64,000 nt of DNA from Bifidobacterium sp. 7101 (GCF_000499285.1 NZ_AWUN01000002.1:186001-250000); one strand, 5' to 3'. Counted from the first letter of the stretch, positions 1 to 9,511 are shown. The notes: a model not told the origin generated them from the sequence alone. Numbers and translations: made by a program.

Positions 1-666
1 GGCGTTGCTGCCCATCCAGGCCCGGGCGGAGTGGGCCGTCGTGCCGTGGGTAATCAGGTCGAAGCGCATGGTTCCGTTGCAGCCGGCCTCTATGGCGCAG
101 TCGGTGGGCTCGCCGATGATGGCGAAATCCCCCCGTACCCAGTCAGGATGGGCAGCCACCACCCGGCCCAGCCCGTTCAGGTCGGCCTGGACCTCCTCAT
201 GGTCGTAGAAGACGAAGGTCAGGTCATAGACCGGCTCCCGCAGGGTGAGTGCCAGATGGAGAAAAACGGCATCCGAGGCCTTCATATCGGCTGTGCCCCG
301 GCCGTAGAGCACCCGGGATCCAGGGTGGGCGACGGACAGGTCGGTGCGGATGGCCGGGTCGCCGGGCTCCAGCCAGCTCGGGGGCAGGTTCCCATCCACG
401 GGTACGGTGTCCAAATGCCCGGCAAGGACGATGCGGTGGGGGCGACCCAGCTGGGTGGAGGCCACGACCGTGTCGCCCAGCCGACGGACCAAGAGGTCAG
501 CCCGTGAGGACAGGGCCCTCTGGACGGCATCGGCCAAGGCGGTTTCCTGACCGCTGACCGAGGGCAGGGCGGTCATGGACTCCAGTATCCTTGCCAGGGC
601 CTGGGCAGGTTCAGACCCCCGGACGCCGGCGAGAAGATCAATATCCGTCTGTGTGTTCTTGGCCAT
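1..666 (-). CDS. dapE: Succinyl-diaminopimelate desuccinylase, N-terminal part (runs off window)
   Basis: M20-family zinc peptidase-fold enzyme that hydrolyses N-succinyl-LL-diaminopimelate in the lysine/peptidoglycan precursor pathway. The minus-strand frame is open from the ATG at 666 to base 1, giving 222 residues of an enzyme usually about 370-400 long. Seen: the metal-ligand segment AGHLDTVP, the second metal site region GRGTADMK, and the catalytic Glu pair in DHEEV, in the order expected for DapE. The start MAKNTQTD is the only one consistent with the family. A -10-like TAGCAT lies six bases before the ATG, so the transcript may be leaderless (inference). Divergent from the AEC transporter. 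The dimerisation and C-terminal catalytic parts lie outside the window. Confidence 0.88.
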   Translation of the reverse strand, partial: MAKNTQTDIDLLAGVRGSEPAQALARILESMTALPSVSGQETALADAVQRALSSRADLLVRRLGDTVVASTQLGRPHRIVLAGHLDTVPVDGNLPPSWLEPGDPAIRTDLSVAHPGSRVLYGRGTADMKASDAVFLHLALTLREPVYDLTFVFYDHEEVQADLNGLGRVVAAHPDWVRGDFAIIGEPTDCAIEAGCNGTMRFDLITHGTTAHSARAWMGSNA

Positions 667-810
667 AGTGCCATGCTAGCGGGCCGAGGAAGCGCGGATG
701 GACCTGGAGCCGCAAGCAAGAGGTCCGGGTGGCACAATGGGGACGACGGAAGCGGTGGCCCTCCGCCCGGGAGGCCGCCGTCCACCATGCGAGACGAGGA
801 GGATGCCGGA

Positions 811-1755
811 GTGCCTGGACTGCTTAGTGCCATGGAAGGGTTCTTCATCATCGGCGTGGTCATCGCCGTGGGCTATGTGGCCGCCCGCTTCCATGTAGGC
901 GGTCCCACGGCCCAGCTGGTGCTCAACAAATACTCTTTCTTTGTGTCAACGCCCTGCCTGATGTTTGCCATCCTCTCCAAGCAGAAGCTGTCGGTCATCT
1001 TCCACCCCAGCATCATCGTGGCCTTCCTGTCGGCAGCGGCTGTGGGCCTGCTCTTCGTGGCCCTGAACGCAACCAGCTTCCACCTGCCGGCCGCCGAAAC
1101 CACCATCGGCGCTCTGGACTCCCTCTATTTGAACTCCAACAACATCGGATTGCCCGTAGCCACCTATATTCTGGGCAATCCCACACTGGTGGCACCCATC
1201 CTGGTCATGCAACAGGCCCTGTTCACCCCAATTGGACTGACCGTTCTGGACGCGACCACCTCCGGCAAACTCTCGGTCAAGACCATCCTCAAACAGCCCC
1301 TGAAGCAGCCCATCCTCATCGGCTCCATAGGCGGCATAGTGATTTCGGCCATCAGTGCCCAGGCCGGACATTTCATCATTCCCGACTTCGTCTACAAACC
1401 CATCGACATGATCGGGCAGTCGGCCGTGCCCATGATCCTCATGGCCTTCGGCATGTCCCTGCGGGGTTCACGGCCCATGGGCCAGGGCACCGACCGTCGT
1501 GCCACCCTCTGCGCGGTGATTCTGAAGAATCTGATCATGCCGATAATCGCCTACCTGCTGGCCCGGTTCATGATGGGTTTCAGCGGAGCGGAACTGTACG
1601 GATGCGTGGTTCTTGCGGCCCTGCCTACCGGCCAGAACGTCTACAACTATGCGGCCCGCTACGAGGTGGGAACCACCTTCGCCAGGGACGGCATCCTGCT
1701 GAGCACAATCAGCTCGCCCGTAGTCATCGCCCTGATCGCTCTGCTCCTGAGTTGA
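811..1755 (+). CDS. AEC (auxin efflux carrier) family transporter
   Basis: Predicted inner-membrane secondary transporter of 314 residues, the usual size for AEC permeases of organic or amino acids. Hydrophobic segments alternate through the whole length, starting with GFFIIGVVIAVGYVAARF and ending with VVIALIALLLS. The family signature region is seen as NSNNIGLPVA, and LPTGQNVYNYA matches the conserved second half. I chose GTG at 811 because GAGGAGG lies eight bases upstream. The frame stays open further upstream but that part is low-complexity and lacks a ribosome-binding site; ATG 832 is the alternative. The substrate cannot be inferred. It converges with the maf-nudix gene, with 22 bases between stops. 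Confidence 0.85.
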   Translation: MPGLLSAMEGFFIIGVVIAVGYVAARFHVGGPTAQLVLNKYSFFVSTPCLMFAILSKQKLSVIFHPSIIVAFLSAAAVGLLFVALNATSFHLPAAETTIGALDSLYLNSNNIGLPVATYILGNPTLVAPILVMQQALFTPIGLTVLDATTSGKLSVKTILKQPLKQPILIGSIGGIVISAISAQAGHFIIPDFVYKPIDMIGQSAVPMILMAFGMSLRGSRPMGQGTDRRATLCAVILKNLIMPIIAYLLARFMMGFSGAELYGCVVLAALPTGQNVYNYAARYEVGTTFARDGILLSTISSPVVIALIALLLS

Positions 1756-1777
1756 TGAGCCCGGACAGGCCTTCCAC

Positions 1778-3127
1778 TCAGCCTTCGGCCGCCAGGGCCT
1801 TCAAGCGTTGCCGGAAGTGCGGCCAATCCTGACCGAAGGCCTTCAGAAGGGGCAGGTCCGCGACCTTGTCCAGATCCACCCATTCCAAGGCAATGCTCTC
1901 ATCGTCATTCATGTGGGGATCGACCTGGTGGCCGGGACGCTCGAAGGCCAGGATGGTCGTGTAACCCCAGGGACCATGGTCCTCCAGGTAGGAACCCACC
2001 ACCTGAATGTCCTCCGGGCGGATGTTGGCCTCCTCATAGCTCTCGCGCAGGCCGCCCTCCAGGGGGTTCTCCCCGTCGGAGATGGCACCGCCCGGCACAC
2101 CCCAGGTGCCGCCCTCGGCGCTCCAGCGCGCCCGGTGCTGCAGAAGCACGCTGACCGGCTCACCAGTGCGGGCATCACGCCGGGCCAGCAAGACGCCGGC
2201 AGCCCCGTTGAGCCCCCAGTGCCGCTTGCCGCAGGCACAGTTGACCCATCCGTCGCCAGGCTGATGGACGTTCTCCACCGGGGCGACCAATCCCTCAGGA
2301 CCATGCGTCGGTCCTTCTGCCCGCTGCCGCTCGGGCAGGACCCGTTGGGCCCACAGGTCAGGCCAGGAGACGCCCAGCTCCTGGGCCAGGGCGCGCAGGG
2401 TAGGCATGCTCAATCCCATCACCCCGCTGGGATCGCCTTGGATGCCCTGGATGAAGGCGCTGCCCAATCCCTCCAAGGTGAAGGACCCAGCCACCTCCAG
2501 TGGTTCGCCGGTGTCCACATAAGCCTGCATGGTGGCCCTGTCATAGTCTCCAAAGACCACCTGAGCGCTGCTGACCGCTCGGGCCCGGCGACCGGTGGCC
2601 AGATCGATCAGACAGTGGCCGGTGACCAGGGTGCCGGTTCGGCCGCGCATGGCCATCAGCCGCTCCAGAGCACGCTCCGGCTGGTGAGGCTTGCCCATGA
2701 CGGCGCCGTCCATGCTGAACAGCGAGTCGCACCCCAGCAGGAGGGGGCCACGCCCGGCGCCGAGCATCCCGCCCCAGGTCCCGATGACCTGGCTCATGGG
2801 ATCCCTGGAGGATGCATCCGAATCACCCTGGCTCAGAGGCCTAAACGTGACCAGGTCGCCCCGCGAGCGCCTTTCGGCATCCTTGACGGCATCCATGGTG
2901 GCTTGGACAGCCGAAGCCTTGGCCTCGGCCAAGACACTGACCCGTTCGCGCACACCCAGGTCATCCAGGCGACAACCCAGTTTACGGGCCCGTTCCGCCA
3001 GGACGGCCGGCTCATCCACCTTTGAGGGTCGGATGATGGGATCAATACCCGCCTGGACCAGAAGCCGCCGCCTGGAGGGAGAGGATGATGCCAGGATGAG
3101 CGGGATATGCCTGTCTTCAGTGTTCAC
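1778..3127 (-). CDS. Maf-like nucleotide pyrophosphatase fused to NUDIX hydrolase
   Basis: 449-residue two-domain house-cleaning enzyme. The N-terminal part (about 1-275) is Maf-like: LILASSSPSRRRLL at the start is the Maf signature, and LLLGCDSLF plus GKPHQPERA match the later Maf motifs; Maf enzymes hydrolyse non-canonical or modified NTPs to NMP and PPi. The C-terminal part (about 290-449) is a NUDIX hydrolase with a box near 346-369 that reads G-x5-E-x7-REsYEEan, where the usual Gly after EE-x is Asn. The start GTG at 3127 overlaps the end of thrB by 11 bases and has AGGAAGG just upstream, which indicates translational coupling with hom-thrB. An upstream extension of the frame exists but only mirrors thrB. 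Domain calls are firm; the exact substrates are not. Confidence 0.9.
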   Translation of the reverse strand: MNTEDRHIPLILASSSPSRRRLLVQAGIDPIIRPSKVDEPAVLAERARKLGCRLDDLGVRERVSVLAEAKASAVQATMDAVKDAERRSRGDLVTFRPLSQGDSDASSRDPMSQVIGTWGGMLGAGRGPLLLGCDSLFSMDGAVMGKPHQPERALERLMAMRGRTGTLVTGHCLIDLATGRRARAVSSAQVVFGDYDRATMQAYVDTGEPLEVAGSFTLEGLGSAFIQGIQGDPSGVMGLSMPTLRALAQELGVSWPDLWAQRVLPERQRAEGPTHGPEGLVAPVENVHQPGDGWVNCACGKRHWGLNGAAGVLLARRDARTGEPVSVLLQHRARWSAEGGTWGVPGGAISDGENPLEGGLRESYEEANIRPEDIQVVGSYLEDHGPWGYTTILAFERPGHQVDPHMNDDESIALEWVDLDKVADLPLLKAFGQDWPHFRQRLKALAAEG

Positions 3128-4169
3128 GATTGCCTTCCTGGTCCCGTTCCACCTGGACCCCCCTGCCATCCACGTCCAGGGGCAGAATCCGCCAGCGGCC
3201 GGAATCCAGATAGTCCTTGGCAAGGGTCCACAGCTGATTTTCGGCATCTCCGTAGTGTAGGACGATAATGCAGGGCCCGGCTCCAGATACGGCCGCCGCA
3301 TAGCCCTGACGGCGCAGGAGCTGCAGGAGCTTGGTTGATGAGGGCATGAGCCCGGCCCGGTATGGCTGATGAAGCCGGTCCTGGGTGGCTACGAAGAGCA
3401 GGGCATTGGCCCTGGCGGCCTGCTCGGCTGCATCAGTTCCCAAGTCATCCAAGGACCCGGGGTTCAGAGCCCCGGGAATCAGGGCCGCCCTTGACAGGTT
3501 ATGAACGGCATCCGCGTAAGGCACCCGGTTGGGCAGGGCCTGCCGGGCCTTCTGAGTGGACAGGCGAGCGCCAGGGACGAAGACCGTGGCTTTGATGGCC
3601 GGGTCCACCTTATAGCGCAGGGTGTGGTACCCCCCCTCCAAGGGCGCACCCCCGGCTATAGGTAGGGAACCCACCCCTTCGCCAGTGGCCAGGTCGTAGG
3701 AAACGGTCAGCCCCCCGTAGACGGCAGGCGCCACATTGTCGGGATGCCCCTCGATCTGGGCAGCCAGTGCGAAGACGGCATCACGGCGCAAAGGGCCGGT
3801 GTGGGCAAAGGCCGCAGCCGCAGCGATCCCGGCCACGATGGCCTCGGCACTGGATCCCAACCCCCTGGCCTGGGGGATGCGGTTGACCGCGCGCATGATG
3901 AAGCCGAACCTTGGCAGTCCAAAGACCTGGCAGGCCCGCCTAAAGGTGGAAACGACCAGATGTGTCTCGTCTCGGGGCAGGGTCCGCTCACCCTCGCCCT
4001 TGATGACCACATAGGCGGTGGTATCGCCCGGGTCCACGGAACGGGTGAAGACGATTTCGTCATGGTAGTCCAGTGCCAGACCGACCGCATCGAAACCCGA
4101 TCCCAGGTTGGCGCTGGTGGCCGGCACACGCACCCGCACAGTGGACGGGCCCTCTGCAGCAGTGGTCAT
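3117..4169 (-). CDS. thrB: Homoserine kinase
   Basis: GHMP-family kinase, 350 residues, that phosphorylates L-homoserine at O with ATP, committing it to threonine. Seen: N-terminal VRVPATSANLGSGFDAVGLA, typical of ThrB, and the ATP-binding GHMP motif PQARGLGSSAEAIVAG; the C-terminal GHMP motif is AAVSGAGPCIIVL. The ATG at 4169 shares its A with the hom stop codon (TGATG), the tightest possible coupling, so hom and thrB are one translational unit. The downstream maf-nudix gene also overlaps. No attenuator or T-box is visible ahead of the operon. Confidence 0.95.
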   Translation of the reverse strand: MTTAAEGPSTVRVRVPATSANLGSGFDAVGLALDYHDEIVFTRSVDPGDTTAYVVIKGEGERTLPRDETHLVVSTFRRACQVFGLPRFGFIMRAVNRIPQARGLGSSAEAIVAGIAAAAAFAHTGPLRRDAVFALAAQIEGHPDNVAPAVYGGLTVSYDLATGEGVGSLPIAGGAPLEGGYHTLRYKVDPAIKATVFVPGARLSTQKARQALPNRVPYADAVHNLSRAALIPGALNPGSLDDLGTDAAEQAARANALLFVATQDRLHQPYRAGLMPSSTKLLQLLRRQGYAAAVSGAGPCIIVLHYGDAENQLWTLAKDYLDSGRWRILPLDVDGRGVQVERDQEGNREH

Positions 4170-5509
4170 CACTGGGCCTGCCGATCGAAGACGCGCAGGA
4201 TGGAGGCCTGCCCGGTGACCGAATCGAAGGTGGAGATGCGCTTGACCACCTGTCGCAGGGTCACCTCGTCGCACAGGTGGGTAACCACGCGCAACTGCTG
4301 GATCTCACCACTGTAGCCCGGGTCGTGCAGGGTGGGCTTGATGTCCTGGTTGACCCCGTTGATGGAGATGCCCGCCTCGGAAAAGACCTTGGCGATGGCC
4401 GCCAGCACGCCAGGCTTGTCGTGAATCAGGAAACGGACGGCAAAGGCGGCCCGGGATGCATCCAGCGGGGCCATGGGAATGTTGGCATACATAGGGATTC
4501 CCGGACCCATGCCATGCTGGACGATGTGGCGGGCCTCGGTGACCACGTCCCCCACAACGGCTGATGCTGTGGGCGCTCCGCCGGCACCCCGGCCGTAGAA
4601 CATGAGATCGTCGGCGGCCTTGGCGGTGACAAAAACCGCGTTGAAACTGCCATGGACCGAGGCCAGGGGGTGACTGTCGGGGATCAATGCCGGATAGACC
4701 CGGGCGGAGATGCCCTGTTCGCCGCGTTCGGCCACGGCCAGAAGCTTGATGACCCTGTGCTCGGTCTGCGCTGCCGCAATATCGTCGGCGGTGATGGCGC
4801 GGATGCCCTCAACAGGGACATCATCCAGGCGCACGTCGGTGTGGAAGGCCAGCGTAGCCATGATGGCGGCCTTGGCGGCTGCATCCAGCCCGTCCACATC
4901 GGCAGTGGGGTCCGCCTCGGCGAAGCCCTTGGCCTGGGCGTCGCGCAGGGCCTGATCGAATTGAAGACCCTTGGTGGTCATCTCATCCAGAATGTAGTTG
5001 GTGGTCCCGTTGACGATGCCCACCAGGCTGGTGATGCCGTCACCCACCAGGGATTCGCGCAGGGGCCGCACGATGGGGATGGCCCCGCCCACGGCCGCCT
5101 CGAAGTAAATGTCAACTCCACGCTCTTCGGCAGCCCGGTAGAGCTCAGGGCCATGCTGGGCCAGCAGGGCCTTATTGGCGGTGACCACGCTGGCGCCGGA
5201 CTCGATGGCCTTGAGCAACAAGGTGCGGGCCGGCTCGATGCCGCCGATCAGCTCGATGACGATGTCCGCCCGGGTGACCAGGCTGGCTGAGTCTGTAGTC
5301 AGCAGTGACGGATCGATCCAATCTGCCTTGACCTTGTCAGGGTGGAGGACTGCGATGCCCACCAACTCCAGAGGACGACCCACTCGGCTGGCCAGATCCT
5401 GGCTCTGCTCCACCAGGAGGCGGGCGGTCTGGGAACCCACGGTCCCTGCCCCCAGAAGTGCTATGCGGATGGGCCTGACATCCTCCTGCTGCTGCGTATT
5501 CTTGGGCAT
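4169..5509 (-). CDS. hom: Homoserine dehydrogenase
   Basis: 446-residue NAD(P)H-dependent enzyme reducing aspartate semialdehyde to homoserine, the branch point to threonine and methionine. Seen: N-terminal Rossmann loop IALLGAGTVGSQTARLL; the substrate-domain segment NGTTNYILDEM; the FAEADPTADVDGLDAAAK stretch that is diagnostic for homoserine dehydrogenases; and a C-terminal ACT domain (about 365-440, beginning FLIHDKPGVLAAIAKVF) of the type used for threonine feedback inhibition in actinobacteria. It is monofunctional, with no aspartokinase domain. It lies 110 bases after lysA on the same strand and is coupled to thrB by an overlapping stop/start. Confidence 0.96.
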   Translation of the reverse strand: MPKNTQQQEDVRPIRIALLGAGTVGSQTARLLVEQSQDLASRVGRPLELVGIAVLHPDKVKADWIDPSLLTTDSASLVTRADIVIELIGGIEPARTLLLKAIESGASVVTANKALLAQHGPELYRAAEERGVDIYFEAAVGGAIPIVRPLRESLVGDGITSLVGIVNGTTNYILDEMTTKGLQFDQALRDAQAKGFAEADPTADVDGLDAAAKAAIMATLAFHTDVRLDDVPVEGIRAITADDIAAAQTEHRVIKLLAVAERGEQGISARVYPALIPDSHPLASVHGSFNAVFVTAKAADDLMFYGRGAGGAPTASAVVGDVVTEARHIVQHGMGPGIPMYANIPMAPLDASRAAFAVRFLIHDKPGVLAAIAKVFSEAGISINGVNQDIKPTLHDPGYSGEIQQLRVVTHLCDEVTLRQVVKRISTFDSVTGQASILRVFDRQAQ

Positions 5510-5619
5510 ATGGATCCTCCATCCGCCCCAACGGGGCCGGTCACCGTGTGTTGCTCCATCTTAGAAAGCCAATCCGACACCCGCATCCACATCAAGGACG
5601 CCTGCATCCGGAGCGGGAC

Positions 5620-7194
5620 TCATCCTTGGTCCAGGGCCAGCAGGTCATCCATGGTTTGCCGCCGCATCATCAGATGGGCGCCGGACTGGTCCAGGCCCAC
5701 CACAGGAGGGATCAGGGCCTGGTTGTAGTTGCTGGCCATGGTCCGCCCGTAGGCGCCGGTCACCGGCACCAGGAGCAGGTCACCCCGGCGAATGTCGGCA
5801 GGCAGGGGCACATCCTGCACCAGGATATCCCCAGATTCACAGTGCTTACCCACCACACGGGCCTGGATCCGGTCCGCGCTGCCATGTCGGTTGGCCAGAA
5901 CAGCGGTGTATTCGGCCCCGTAAAGGGCCGGACGGATGTTGTCACTCATACCGCCGTCGACCGAAACGTAAGTGCGCACGCTTCCGTCAGACAGGGGGAC
6001 GGGCTTGACTGTGCCCACCCGGTACAGGCTCATGCCGCAGGGTGCCACAATCCAGCGGCCGGGCTCGAAGGCAATGACCGGCATGGGCATGCCCAACCGA
6101 CGGTTGATGGCGACCATGTCAGCCCCCAGACCGGTCAGGGTCTGGTCCAGGTCCATCCGATCCTCACCCGGGGTGTAGGGCACGGAGAAGCCGCCACCCA
6201 GATCCACCTCGGGCATCAGGTATCCATCGGTGGCCCAGAAGGTGTGCCTCAGCAACATCATGCGCCGGGCAGCCTCGATGAAAGCCGAGGAATCATGGAT
6301 CTGGGAGCCGATATGGGTATGGATGCCTACCAGCTCCAGTTCTCGCTCGTAGGAGCGAATCTCCTTGAGCAGGGCGATAGCCGGTCCGTCAGCCAGGGCG
6401 GACATGGCCTTGATTCGGGCGGGATCAGCCGGTTCAGCAGGCCCATTGGCAGCGGAATACAGGGCTGAAGAGGAGGGTGAGAGCACGGAATCGACAGGAG
6501 TCGAGGAGCCGTTCCCCTTCATATCCGCCGAAGTCACTGCTCCAGCCTGTTCGGTAGAACCGGGCTCAGGCCCAAGGTCCAGCAGCCCCACATCGGTGCC
6601 CTGGGGCAGCAGGGGGATGCCGAACTTCTGATCCTCATGTGCCGTGGAGATGTACTCGTGGCCGCCGGCGTGCACACCCACGGTCACCCGGAGCATGACC
6701 TTGGCGCGGCGACCCTGGGCCCTTGCGGCAGCGGCGATCCGAGCAGGCTCGTCGGGCGCGTCGATGACGATGGCCCTGTAGCCCTCCCTTACAGCCAGGT
6801 CGATCTCCTGATCGGACTTGTTGTTGCCGTGCAGGACCAGACGGCGGCCAGGTGCGCCAGCGGCCCGGGCAATCAGCATTTCACCCAGGGAGCAGGTATC
6901 GATATCCAGCCCCTGGCGCAGCATGATCCGCACGGTCTCCTTGCTGAGGAAGGCCTTACCGGCGTAGCTGACCCTGGTGGTCGCACCACCCAGGTCTCTC
7001 AGGGCCGTCTGTCGGAAGGCCGATGCCCGTTCCGCCATCATCGCGGTGTCCATCAGATACATGGGAGTGCCGTAACGCTTGACTAGTTCCTCCATGGAGC
7101 ACCCATGCATGGTCAGCATGCCCTGGCTGTCCCGCCGCAGAGCTCCGGGCCAGAATCCGTCGGACCCCAGCCCGCACATCCCTGTTTCCATCAA
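5620..7194 (-). CDS. lysA: Diaminopimelate decarboxylase
   Basis: PLP enzyme (fold type III) that decarboxylates meso-diaminopimelate to lysine. The PLP lysine is seen in VSYAGKAFLSK (residue 80). GIHTHIGSQI, the glycine-rich LGGGFSVPY and FEPGRWIVAPCG follow in the normal order. At 524 residues it is about 80-100 longer than usual. The excess is a low-complexity Ser/Ala/Pro/Gly-rich insertion at about residues 198-265, placed between HEDQKFGIPL and the helix before GIHTHIGSQ. It sits 23 bases behind argS, the standard actinobacterial argS-lysA-hom-thrB order. Alternative starts within the first six codons cannot be excluded. Confidence 0.95.
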   Translation of the reverse strand: MMETGMCGLGSDGFWPGALRRDSQGMLTMHGCSMEELVKRYGTPMYLMDTAMMAERASAFRQTALRDLGGATTRVSYAGKAFLSKETVRIMLRQGLDIDTCSLGEMLIARAAGAPGRRLVLHGNNKSDQEIDLAVREGYRAIVIDAPDEPARIAAAARAQGRRAKVMLRVTVGVHAGGHEYISTAHEDQKFGIPLLPQGTDVGLLDLGPEPGSTEQAGAVTSADMKGNGSSTPVDSVLSPSSSALYSAANGPAEPADPARIKAMSALADGPAIALLKEIRSYERELELVGIHTHIGSQIHDSSAFIEAARRMMLLRHTFWATDGYLMPEVDLGGGFSVPYTPGEDRMDLDQTLTGLGADMVAINRRLGMPMPVIAFEPGRWIVAPCGMSLYRVGTVKPVPLSDGSVRTYVSVDGGMSDNIRPALYGAEYTAVLANRHGSADRIQARVVGKHCESGDILVQDVPLPADIRRGDLLLVPVTGAYGRTMASNYNQALIPPVVGLDQSGAHLMMRRQTMDDLLALDQG

Positions 7195-7217
7195 CGACCT
7201 CCCGGTGACCTTCAGGC

Positions 7218-8975
7218 TTACATACGGTCCGGGGCCTGGACGCCCAACAGATCCAGACCGTTGGCGATGACCTGCTGCACGGCGTCATTGAGCCGCAGAC
7301 GCGCCGCCGCCCGGGCCGGCTGTGGATTCCTGTCCTCGTCCTGGTCCAGATCCGCCCGGCCAGTAGGCTCCATGGGTACCACGCGCTCCAGGTTGTACCA
7401 ACGGTGATAGACCCCAGCCAGCTGCTCCAGGTAGTGGGCCACCCGGTGGGGGGCCTTCTGGTCGCCGGCGGTCTGAACCACATTCGGATAAAGGGCCAGG
7501 ACACCCAGAACATCGTTGTCAGCGGCAGTGTCCAGCAGGGACAGGTCGGCCCCGGACCGGTCGATGCCCGCCTGGGCTGCGTTCCGATCCACGTTTTTAG
7601 AGCGGGCGTGTGCGTACTGCACGTAGTAGACGGGGTTGTCGTTGGTGTGCGAGGCCAGCAGATCCAGGTCGATGTCCACGCTCTGGTTGTAGTCGGTGCG
7701 GGCCAGGGAATACCGTGCGGCATCCACCCCCACGGCATCCACCAGATCGTCGATGGTGACCACGTTGCCTGCCCGCTTGCTCATGCGCACGGCCTGGCCG
7801 TCCTTGATGACGTTGACCATCTGGCCAATCAGAATCTGCATGTTCACGCCTGGGGTGTCTCCGAAGGCCGCGCAGATGGCCATCATCCTGCCGATGTAGC
7901 CATGGTGGTCGGCGCCCAGCATGTAGATGGCCTCATCGCAGGGATCCTTGGCCCTGCGCCGCTTGTTCAGGTAGTAGGCGATGTCGGCCGCCACATAGGC
8001 TGCGTGGCCGTCGGACTTGATGATCACCCGGTCCTTGTCGTCACCGTAAGTGGTGGAGCGGAACCAGGTAGCCCCGTCCTTCTCAAAGATGTCGCCCTTG
8101 GCCCGCAACTCATCAATGGCCCTGTCCACCTGGCCGGACTCATAAAGGCTGTTCTCATGGAACCAGACATCGAAGTTGACCCGGAAGTCACGCATGGACT
8201 GCTGGATCTCGGCGAACATCATGGGCACGGCCCGGGTGCGGAAGGCCTCGCGCTGGGGGCTGTCACCCTCGGCGCCGTCCTCGTCGCGCACCCTGGGCAT
8301 GGCCAGGATGTCCTGCCCTTCGTCGGCAGCCTCCTTGACCACCCGCGATGCAATCTCATCAATGTAGGAGCCCTTGTAGCCGTCAGCGGGCACGGGCTCG
8401 CCGTGGGCCGCCGCCACCAGCGAACGGGAGAAGCGGTCAATCTGTGTGCCGTGATCGTTGAAGTAGTACTCCCTGACCACCTTGGCGCCGTTGGCCTCCA
8501 GGACGCGAGCCATGGAGTCGCCCACAGCCGCCCAACGTGTGCCGCCGATGTGGATGGGACCCGTAGGGTTGGCCGAGACGAATTCCAGATTGAGCGTGCG
8601 CCCGCTCAGGTGATCGTTGCTTCCGAAGGCGGGTCCCGCATCCAGGACCGCATCGACCACAGCAGCCGCTGAGGCCGAGTCCAAAGTTATGTTGATGAAG
8701 CCGGGCCCTGCCACGTCCACCTGGGCGATCCCGTCGGCCTCTCGCAGGGCATCGGCCAGGGCCTGCCCCAGTTCTGCAGGCCTCATGCCAGCCTTCTTGG
8801 CCAGCTGCATGGCGATGTTGGTGGACCAGTCCCCGTGGGAACGGTCCTTGGGACGCATGACCGCCAGATGGTCGGCGTCAGGAACCATGCCGGGCTCCAG
8901 GCTTCCCAGGCGGCCTGACTGGGCCATCCGGACGGCGGTCGAAGAGATGATACGGGCAAGTGCTTCAGGACTCAT
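7218..8975 (-). CDS. argS: Arginyl-tRNA synthetase
   Basis: Class I synthetase that charges tRNA-Arg, 585 residues. Seen: the HIGH-type motif in ANPTGPIHIGGTRW; the class-I catalytic region with AYVAADIAYYLNKR; GADHHGYIGRM; and a KMSKS-type loop reading VRMSKRAGN. The C-terminal anticodon-binding domain is helical and ends LLGVQAPDRM. I placed the start at ATG 8975 (MSPEALARII), because the in-frame extension upstream mirrors ridA on the same strand and does not resemble an ArgS N-terminal domain. Directly upstream of lysA, so argS, lysA, hom, thrB and maf-nudix may share transcripts. Confidence 0.96.
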   Translation of the reverse strand: MSPEALARIISSTAVRMAQSGRLGSLEPGMVPDADHLAVMRPKDRSHGDWSTNIAMQLAKKAGMRPAELGQALADALREADGIAQVDVAGPGFINITLDSASAAAVVDAVLDAGPAFGSNDHLSGRTLNLEFVSANPTGPIHIGGTRWAAVGDSMARVLEANGAKVVREYYFNDHGTQIDRFSRSLVAAAHGEPVPADGYKGSYIDEIASRVVKEAADEGQDILAMPRVRDEDGAEGDSPQREAFRTRAVPMMFAEIQQSMRDFRVNFDVWFHENSLYESGQVDRAIDELRAKGDIFEKDGATWFRSTTYGDDKDRVIIKSDGHAAYVAADIAYYLNKRRRAKDPCDEAIYMLGADHHGYIGRMMAICAAFGDTPGVNMQILIGQMVNVIKDGQAVRMSKRAGNVVTIDDLVDAVGVDAARYSLARTDYNQSVDIDLDLLASHTNDNPVYYVQYAHARSKNVDRNAAQAGIDRSGADLSLLDTAADNDVLGVLALYPNVVQTAGDQKAPHRVAHYLEQLAGVYHRWYNLERVVPMEPTGRADLDQDEDRNPQPARAAARLRLNDAVQQVIANGLDLLGVQAPDRM

Positions 8976-9018
8976 GCCCTCAAGTCTAGCGACGGCGGGG
9001 ACCAGCAGCCGACCTGTA

Positions 9019-9408
9019 TCAGGCCAGAGCCACGACCTCGATCTCGACCAGGGCGCCCTTGGGGATGTCCGCACCGCCGAAAGCCACACGGGCCGGCCGC
9101 ACCGAGCCGATGAAAACCTGTGAGTAGGCCTGGTCCACCTGGGTGAAATCCTCCACCCGCCGCATAAGGATGGTGGCCTTGACCACTTTCTCCATGCCGC
9201 TGCCGGCTGCATCCAGGATGTTCTTGACGTTCTTCAGAGCCTGGGTGGCCTGGTCAGCCGCAGTGCCTTCCACAAGCTCGCCGGTGTTCGGGTCGATGCC
9301 CAACTGCCCGGAGACAAAGACAAAGCCCCCGGCCTTCACAGCCTGACTGTAGGCTCCCAAGGCCTGGGGCGCGTATGGCGTGCCGATCTCTTCCGGTCCA
9401 TCTTCCAT
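9019..9408 (-). CDS. ridA: RidA (YjgF/YER057c/UK114) family enamine/imine deaminase
   Basis: 129 residues, the normal size for this trimeric cytosolic family, which hydrolyses reactive 2-aminoacrylate and related imines released by PLP dehydratases. Seen: N-terminal PYAPQALGAYSQAV, VFVSGQLGIDPNTGELV, and the catalytic-arginine region VRPARVAFGGADIPKGALVEIEVVALA. The Arg that binds the substrate carboxylate in RidA is present in RPARVAF. It is placed between pyruvate oxidase and argS on the same strand, 43 bases before the argS start, next to PLP-dependent amino-acid genes. Confidence 0.94.
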   Translation of the reverse strand: MEDGPEEIGTPYAPQALGAYSQAVKAGGFVFVSGQLGIDPNTGELVEGTAADQATQALKNVKNILDAAGSGMEKVVKATILMRRVEDFTQVDQAYSQVFIGSVRPARVAFGGADIPKGALVEIEVVALA

Positions 9409-9511
9409 GAGTCCGTCCTTTCTTCAGGTCCGCCGCACCCATACCGGGCCGAAGCCCCGGGCGGACACCGTCCACTATAGGAGTGCCCGCCCGGCGCAAG
9501 TGGCAACAGTC

